NCBI GenBank assembly: GCA_947631865.1
Contig: CANRNF010000002.1
Coordinates: forward strand, 1-64,000
Length of the DNA: 64,000 nt
From: an uncultured Oscillospiraceae bacterium
Lineage (GTDB): Bacteria; Bacillota; Clostridia; Oscillospirales; Oscillospiraceae
Direction of reading: 5' to 3'
Below the pieces are notes generated by a model. The model ran no database searches, was not told the DNA's origin, and saw only the letters and a program-made list of their open reading frames with translations. Positions within the stretch are counted from its first letter, which is position 1. Each line of letters opens with the position of its first letter. Below, in pieces: positions 58,519 through 64,000 of the stretch. A program made the position numbers and the translations under genes.

Positions 58519-59871
58519 ATGCTACACCATGTCGCGCGGTTTCGCGCAAGCGGGAGCGCGACCGGTATTTTTGGGTATAACAGCGCGCAGCGTCTGTTAT
58601 ACCATCTAGCCATCGACATCGGCGCGTCGTCGGGCCGGCACATCGTGGGCTGGCGGGAGGACGGCGAGCTGAGGACAAAAGAGGTCCATCGCTTTCCCAA
58701 CGGGCCAAATGAGCGGGACGGCCACCTGACCTGGGACGTGGCCGCGCTGCTGGCGGAGGTCCGCATCGGTATCGAAAAGGCCAAAGCGGAATTTGGCTCC
58801 ATCGAGAGCCTGGCCATCGACACCTGGGGCGTGGATTATGTGCTGCTCCGGGGGGAGGAAGAAGTCCTCCCCTGCTACGCCTACCGGGACAGCCGCACCG
58901 AGGCGGTCATTGAAAAAGTCCACGAAAGAATGCCCTTCGGGGAGCTCTATCGCCGCACCGGCTGCCAGTTCCAGCCCTTCAATACCATTTACCAGATCTA
59001 TGCGGACAAGCTCTCCGGCCGGCTGGAGGGCGTCACGGACATGCTGATGCTGCCGGAGTACCTGCTCTGGAAGCTCTGCGGCGTCAAAGCGAGGGAGTAC
59101 ACCAACGCCACCACCACCGGCATGGTGAACGCCAAGACCGGAGAATTCGACCTGGAGACAGCGGACGCCCTGGGCCTGCCCCGGACGCTGTTTCCAAAAC
59201 TCCAGCAGCCGGGAACGGTCATCGGGGAATATGAGGGGATCCAATGCGTCCTCTGCGCCACCCACGACACCGGCTCGGCGGTGGAGGGCATCCCCATGGA
59301 GGGGAACGAGCCCTACATATCCTCCGGCACCTGGTCCCTGCTGGGGGTGAAGACACCAAAGCCCATCACGGATGAGGCCAGCCGCGCCGCCAACTATTCC
59401 AACGAGGGCGGCGTGGGGTATGACCGCTACCAGAAGAACATCATGGGCATGTGGCTGGTGAATCAGCTCCAAAAGGAGCTATGCCCGGACACGCCCTTCC
59501 CGGAGATCGTGAAGATGGCGGAGGCAAGTACATGCAACCTCACCGTGGACGCCAACGCCCCCGGGTTCCTGGCCCCGGAGAGCATGGTGGCCGCTTTTGA
59601 CCAGGCGGCGGGCGGGGTCCTCAAGGCCACTGGCGATTACTTCCGCTGCGCCTATGCAAGCCTGGCCCTCAGCTACCGGGACGCTATCCGGGAGCTGGAA
59701 CGGAACACCGGGACGTGCTATAATAAGCTCTACATCGTGGGCGGCGGGGCGAAAAACGCCTTTCTGAACCGCCTGACGGAACAGGCCACGGGCCTTGAAG
59801 TGGTGGCCCTGCCCATCGAGGCCACGGCCCTGGGCAACTTAAAAGTACAAATGGAGGCAGTGTCATGTTAG
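58519..59871 (+). CDS. rhaB: Rhamnulokinase with repeat-derived N-terminal extension
   Basis: YHLAIDIGASSGRHIVGW kinase start preceded by ~26 codons matching the hairpin repeat. Confidence 0.9.
   Translation: MLHHVARFRASGSATGIFGYNSAQRLLYHLAIDIGASSGRHIVGWREDGELRTKEVHRFPNGPNERDGHLTWDVAALLAEVRIGIEKAKAEFGSIESLAIDTWGVDYVLLRGEEEVLPCYAYRDSRTEAVIEKVHERMPFGELYRRTGCQFQPFNTIYQIYADKLSGRLEGVTDMLMLPEYLLWKLCGVKAREYTNATTTGMVNAKTGEFDLETADALGLPRTLFPKLQQPGTVIGEYEGIQCVLCATHDTGSAVEGIPMEGNEPYISSGTWSLLGVKTPKPITDEASRAANYSNEGGVGYDRYQKNIMGMWLVNQLQKELCPDTPFPEIVKMAEASTCNLTVDANAPGFLAPESMVAAFDQAAGGVLKATGDYFRCAYASLALSYRDAIRELERNTGTCYNKLYIVGGGAKNAFLNRLTEQATGLEVVALPIEATALGNLKVQMEAVSC
58523..58604. repeat. Double-hairpin repeat copy in inverted orientation, inside the rhaB ORF
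   Basis: ccatgtcgcgcggtt and gggagcgcgaccggtattttt identical to the reverse complement of 2782-2860. Confidence 0.88.
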
Positions 59872-61286
59872 TCCAGACCAAAGCGAGAGTGGGCGTGTTC
59901 GCCATCGCCCTGGGGGCCTATCTGCCCCAGTTCCCCTCTCTGGTGCCCGAGTTCGAGGGGCAGTATGCCGACTTCAAAAAGCGCATCCCCGACACCGTGG
60001 AGCTCATAGACGGCGGCCTCGTCACCACCAAGGAACTGGCCATGGCCGCCGGGGACAGGTTCCGGGCCGCGGACGTGGACCTGGTGATCTTGCAGCTTCT
60101 GACCTACGCCACCAGCTACAATATGCTCCCCGCCGTGCGGGACCTGGACGTGCCCGTGGTGCTGGTGAACCTGCAGAAGAAGCGGGCCCCCGATTACGAG
60201 CACACCGACACGGCCACATGGCTGGGCCAGCTCTATGCCTGCGGAGCCGTGGGCGAGATGGTGGCGGATTTAGAGCGGGCCGGGAAACGCCACGCGGTGA
60301 TCACCGGCGTGGTGGAGGGCGGCGACGACCACGCCCAGGCGGAGATAGAGGACTGGTGCCGGGCCGCCCAGGTGCGCCGCCGCTTTCGGGATACGAACCT
60401 GGCCCAGATCGGCCGGCCCTATCCCGGGATGATGGACCTCTACATCGACGAGACCAACCTCTACCACCGCATGGGCCTTTATACCAAGCAGTTCGACTGG
60501 GAGAAGATGTGGGCCATCGCGGACGATGTGACCGACGAGGCCGCCATCCGGGCCAAGGCGCAGGACATCCTGGACACCTTCGACATCGAGGGCGGCGGGA
60601 CCATCGAGAAGGTCTGGGACATGGCAAAGTACGTGGTGGCCTTCGAGCAGTGGGTGAAGGACGAGCAGCTGGCCTTCGTGGCCTCCCACTACGACGGCTT
60701 CGCCCAGGGCGTGGCCGGGAAGCTGGACAGCATGCTCATCCCCGCCTTCTCCATGCTCATCAAGCAGGGCACGGCCTGCGCCGTGGAGGGGGACATCAAG
60801 GTGGCCATGGCCATGAGCATCCTCAAGACCATCGCCGGGACGGGGCAGCTTTCCGAGATGTACTCCATCGACTTCGACGAGGACATCTGCATCATCGGCC
60901 ACTCCGGCTCCGGGGACGCGGACATCTCCCAGGCGCGAAAGCCCACCATGAAGATCGTCCCCGTGTTCCACGGCAAGACCGGCGGCGGATACCTGACCCA
61001 GTTCTATCCCCCCACCGGGCCGGTGACGTATCTGGGCATCACCCAGGACCGGGACGGACACTTCAAGTTCGTCGCCGCCGAGGGCGTCAACGAGCCCGGG
61101 CCCATCTTCACCTTCGGGGACACCAACATGCGCACCCGGTTCACCTGCGGGGCCCGGGAGTTCTGCGACAGGTGGAGCGAGGCCGGCCCCACCCACCACA
61201 TGGCCGCCGCCGTGGGCCGGCATATCGACACCATCCTGAAAGTTGCTAAAATATTCAATGTCCCCGTGGACGTGATCACGAGATAA
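59865..61286 (+). CDS. L-fucose/L-arabinose isomerase family protein (putative rhamnose isomerase in this operon)
   Basis: 473 aa, isomerase-like MLVQTKARVGVFAIALGAYLPQFPSLVPEF; operon position between rhaB and rhaD. Confidence 0.78.
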   Translation: MLVQTKARVGVFAIALGAYLPQFPSLVPEFEGQYADFKKRIPDTVELIDGGLVTTKELAMAAGDRFRAADVDLVILQLLTYATSYNMLPAVRDLDVPVVLVNLQKKRAPDYEHTDTATWLGQLYACGAVGEMVADLERAGKRHAVITGVVEGGDDHAQAEIEDWCRAAQVRRRFRDTNLAQIGRPYPGMMDLYIDETNLYHRMGLYTKQFDWEKMWAIADDVTDEAAIRAKAQDILDTFDIEGGGTIEKVWDMAKYVVAFEQWVKDEQLAFVASHYDGFAQGVAGKLDSMLIPAFSMLIKQGTACAVEGDIKVAMAMSILKTIAGTGQLSEMYSIDFDEDICIIGHSGSGDADISQARKPTMKIVPVFHGKTGGGYLTQFYPPTGPVTYLGITQDRDGHFKFVAAEGVNEPGPIFTFGDTNMRTRFTCGAREFCDRWSEAGPTHHMAAAVGRHIDTILKVAKIFNVPVDVITR

Positions 61287-61298
61287 GGAGAGAGCACC

Positions 61299-62111
61299 AT
61301 GAAAGACATCCTCACCGCCCCATTCATGACGGAGATGATCCGTTGTGCCACGAATATGTACGCCCACGGCTGGGACGAGCGCAACGGGGGCAACATCAGC
61401 CTGCTGCTGGACGAGGCGGAAGTAAGCGATTATGTAAACTTAAACGCCGTCGTCCGCACGCTCCCCACGGGCTTTGAGGCCCCGGCCCTGGACGGGAAGT
61501 ATTTTCTCGTCACCGGCACGGGCAAGTATTTCAAGAACGTGCAGTACGCCCCCGACGTGAACCTGGGCCTGGTGCGCCTCACGGACAAGGGGGCCACGGC
61601 GGAGCTTCTCTGGGGCTTCACCGACGGCGGCAAATTCACCAGCGAGTTTCCCGCCCACATGATGAGCCACGCCGCGCGGCTGGCGGTGGACCCGGCCAAC
61701 CGGGTCATCATGCACTGTCACCCGGCGAATTTACTCGCCATGACCTACGTCCACGACCTGGACGAGCGGTCCTTCACCAGGACTCTCTGGCAGATGTGCA
61801 CCGAGTGCATCGTGGTGTTCCCGGACGGGGTGAACGTGCTGCCCTGGATGCTCTGCGGGACGAACGAGATAGGCATTGCCACGGCGGAGAAGATGGCCAG
61901 CGCCCGGCTTGTGGTCTGGGCCCAGCACGGCATCTATGGCGCGGGCAAGGACCTGGACGAGACCTTCGGTCTCATCGAGACAGCGGAGAAGGCGGCGGAG
62001 ATCTGGATGAAGATCGCCCATCTGCCTATCAAGCAGACCCTTACAGATGACCAGCTGCGCCTGCTGGCGGAGCATTTCCACGTGGACCCCCGGGCGGGGT
62101 ATCTGGCGTAA
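61299..62111 (+). CDS. rhaD: Rhamnulose-1-phosphate aldolase
   Basis: 270 aa class II aldolase; WDERNGGNISLLL..MHCHPANLLAMTYV. Confidence 0.92.
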   Translation: MKDILTAPFMTEMIRCATNMYAHGWDERNGGNISLLLDEAEVSDYVNLNAVVRTLPTGFEAPALDGKYFLVTGTGKYFKNVQYAPDVNLGLVRLTDKGATAELLWGFTDGGKFTSEFPAHMMSHAARLAVDPANRVIMHCHPANLLAMTYVHDLDERSFTRTLWQMCTECIVVFPDGVNVLPWMLCGTNEIGIATAEKMASARLVVWAQHGIYGAGKDLDETFGLIETAEKAAEIWMKIAHLPIKQTLTDDQLRLLAEHFHVDPRAGYLA

Positions 62112-62154
62112 GAGCGAAAAACCAAAATCCATCATATATCAGGAGGAACACACA

Positions 62155-63300
62155 ATGGCAAATCGCATCGTACTGAACAACGTATCCTATCACGGCGCAG
62201 GGGCCGTGGCCGAGATCGGCAACGAGCTGGTCGCCCACGGCTGCAAAAAGGTCTTCATCGCCTCCGGCAACCATGTGGTCAAGTCCGGCCAGATCGACTC
62301 CATCCTGAACGCCCTGAAGGAAAAGGGCATGGACTACACCATCTTCACGGACATCAAGCCCAACCCCACCATCGAGAACGTCCAGGCCGGTGTGGCCGCC
62401 TTCAAGGCCTTCGGCGCGGACAGCATCGTGGCCGTGGGCGGCGGCTCCGTTATGGACACCGCCAAGGCCATCGGCGTCATCATCACGAACCCCGAGTTCG
62501 CCGACGTGCGCTCCCTGGAGGGCGTGGCCCCCACCAAGAACCACGCCGTGTTCACCATCGCCGTGCCCACCACCGCCGGCACCGCCGCCGAGGTCACCAT
62601 CAACTACGTCATCACCGACGTGGAGCGCAAGCGCAAGTTCGTCTGCGTGGACGTGCACGACATCCCCGACGTGGCCATCGTGGACCCGGATATGATGCTG
62701 TCCATGCCCGAGAGCCTCACTGCCGCCACCGGCATGGACGCGCTGACCCACGCCATCGAGGGCTACACCACCGCCGCGGCCTGGCAGATGACCGACATGT
62801 TCCACCTGGAGGCCATCCGGCTCATCTCCGCGAATCTGCGCGCCGCCCAGAAGAACGACCCCGAAGGCCGCAAGGGCATGGCCCTGGGCCAGTATATCGC
62901 CGGCATGGGCTTTTCCAACGTGGGCCTGGGCATCGCCCACTCCATGGCCCACACCCTGGGCGCGGTGTACGACACGCCCCACGGCGTGGCCTGCGCCATG
63001 ATGCTGCCCATCGTGATGGAGTATAACGCCGACGCCACGGGTGAGAAGTACCGGGAGATCGCCCGTGCCATGGGCGTGAAGGGCGTGGACGATATGAGCC
63101 AGGCCGAGTACCGGGCCGCCGCCATCGAGGCGGTGAAAAAGCTGTCCGCCGACGTGGGCATCCCCGCGAAGCTGGACAAGCTGCGCGAGGAGGACCTGGA
63201 CTTCCTGGCCCAGTCCGCCGCGGCGGACGCCTGCGCTCCCGGCAACCCCAAGCCCGCCACCGTGGAGGACTTCAAGGCCCTGTTCCGCAAGATCATGTGA
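62155..63300 (+). CDS. fucO: Iron-containing alcohol dehydrogenase (lactaldehyde reductase-like)
   Basis: SIVAVGGGSVMDTAKAIGVI...GIAHSMAHTLGAVYDTPHGVACA. Confidence 0.9.
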   Translation: MANRIVLNNVSYHGAGAVAEIGNELVAHGCKKVFIASGNHVVKSGQIDSILNALKEKGMDYTIFTDIKPNPTIENVQAGVAAFKAFGADSIVAVGGGSVMDTAKAIGVIITNPEFADVRSLEGVAPTKNHAVFTIAVPTTAGTAAEVTINYVITDVERKRKFVCVDVHDIPDVAIVDPDMMLSMPESLTAATGMDALTHAIEGYTTAAAWQMTDMFHLEAIRLISANLRAAQKNDPEGRKGMALGQYIAGMGFSNVGLGIAHSMAHTLGAVYDTPHGVACAMMLPIVMEYNADATGEKYREIARAMGVKGVDDMSQAEYRAAAIEAVKKLSADVGIPAKLDKLREEDLDFLAQSAAADACAPGNPKPATVEDFKALFRKIM

Positions 63301-63317
63301 GAGCATGAATGACACGA

Positions 63318-63357
63318 TGCGCCGCCCGGCGGGATCCCCCGCCGGGCGGCTTCTTCA
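63318..63357 (+). terminator. Terminator hairpin
   Basis: gccgcccggcgggatcccccgccgggcggcttctt. Confidence 0.85.
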
Positions 63358-63477
63358 ATAGGTCTCCAGGCGCTGAATAACTGCACTGCGTTGATTTTTC
63401 TTCCTGCGTATTTTCTATATGGGCCGGTAAATTGTCGTTGCTCCAAAGTCCGTAATACCAAGGGTTTGAGAAAAGGG

Positions 63478-63517
63478 CGAAACCATATTCCGATAAAAAG
63501 TTCGGAAAATGGTTCCG
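63478..63517. repeat. Imperfect inverted repeat
   Basis: cgaaaccatattccga / tcggaaaatggttccg. Confidence 0.6.
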
Positions 63518-63617
63518 CTTCAGTTTTCGGTTAAATCTTGGTTAATCCTTGATCACCTTCATTCGCGCCTCTTTCTTGGACACTCTGCCCCGTCCAATCT
63601 TCTATAATTCTTTAATA

Positions 63618-63845
63618 TATTGGTGCAGTGCCAATAACATTAATAATCAGTCCATGTGTTGCAGTTCCTAATGTTCTCCAGTGCTGACGTGCATAGGTGC
63701 CCTCCGACGTCGGGTTGGAGATTCAAACTCTCGATTTCGCTTTTATTTACACGCTTGCACCAATTTCCTAATAATGCACCACTTTTTTCAAATTGCACCA
63801 ATTTTCCATTAAGGCTCAGCATTCTACACGGTTGCACCAATTTCA
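63618..63845. repeat. Iteron-like TTGGTGCA / TGCACCAA cluster in AT-rich DNA
   Basis: ttggtgca 63620; ttgcaccaatttc 63755, tgcacca 63775, ttgcaccaatttt 63793, ttgcaccaatttc 63832. Confidence 0.75.
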
Positions 63846-64000
63846 ATGTTGAAGTTCCTGGCCCACGTTCTTCGGATGCCGCGGACTCCCACGGGGTCAT
63901 CCTCTATCATCCTCTATCGTCGGGTCATCTCAACGGCATATCTCTCTATTATATATCGTTTCGTAATACATTATTGCTTCTGCCGGCCAATGGATGCTGT

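Noticed and set aside
63690-63740. tRNA-like T-arm (gggttggagattcaaactctc)
   Set aside because: No complete cloverleaf or acceptor stem could be built around it.
63618-63845. Possible CRISPR array
   Set aside because: Repeats are short (8-13 bp), unevenly spaced and in both orientations; no cas genes nearby.
63640-63900. 86-aa minus-strand ORF containing KLVQ repeats
   Set aside because: The peptide simply translates the iteron repeats; no convincing RBS or homology recognised.

Overview
The window is a high-GC, Gram-positive-type (probably Oscillospiraceae-like, inferred) chromosomal segment. (1) 1-1.1 kb: a lower-GC acyltransferase-3 gene whose 5' coding region is a (GACA)n tract running into the window edge. 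(2) 1.2-21.8 kb: mostly housekeeping genes (MATE, TrmH, dprA, topA, trmFO, plsX, acpP, rnc, radical SAM, smc, ftsY, rdgB, yhbY, nadD-yqeK fusion, rsfS, leuS, rpsU, MBL). (3) 22-26 kb: DUF362 protein, AI-2E-family transporter, and a divergent S24 repressor / Y-family polymerase pair. (4) 26-45 kb: an unusual accessory block with a GG-leader peptide, secreted VanX-like dipeptidase, C40/SLH protein, ~1,900-aa Sel1-repeat lipoprotein, decayed GH3 gene, frameshifted amino-acid ABC ATPase, four tandem solute-binding-protein paralogs that look domain-permuted, permease, lipoprotein and C69 dipeptidase. Three units in this block share a nearly identical promoter/operator cassette. (5) 45-63.3 kb: a uronide/rhamnose polysaccharide utilization locus (DUF2264, GH88, sugar ABC transporter, YesMN-like two-component system, heparinase II/III-like, rhaM/B/isomerase/D, Fe-ADH). 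(6) 63.4-64 kb: an AT-rich region with an iteron-like repeat cluster. A ~79-bp double-hairpin repeat family occurs at 2.7 kb (x2), 36.8 kb (fragment) and 58.5 kb, the last apparently inserted in frame near the rhamnulokinase start. Product calls come from reading the translations; no database search was run.
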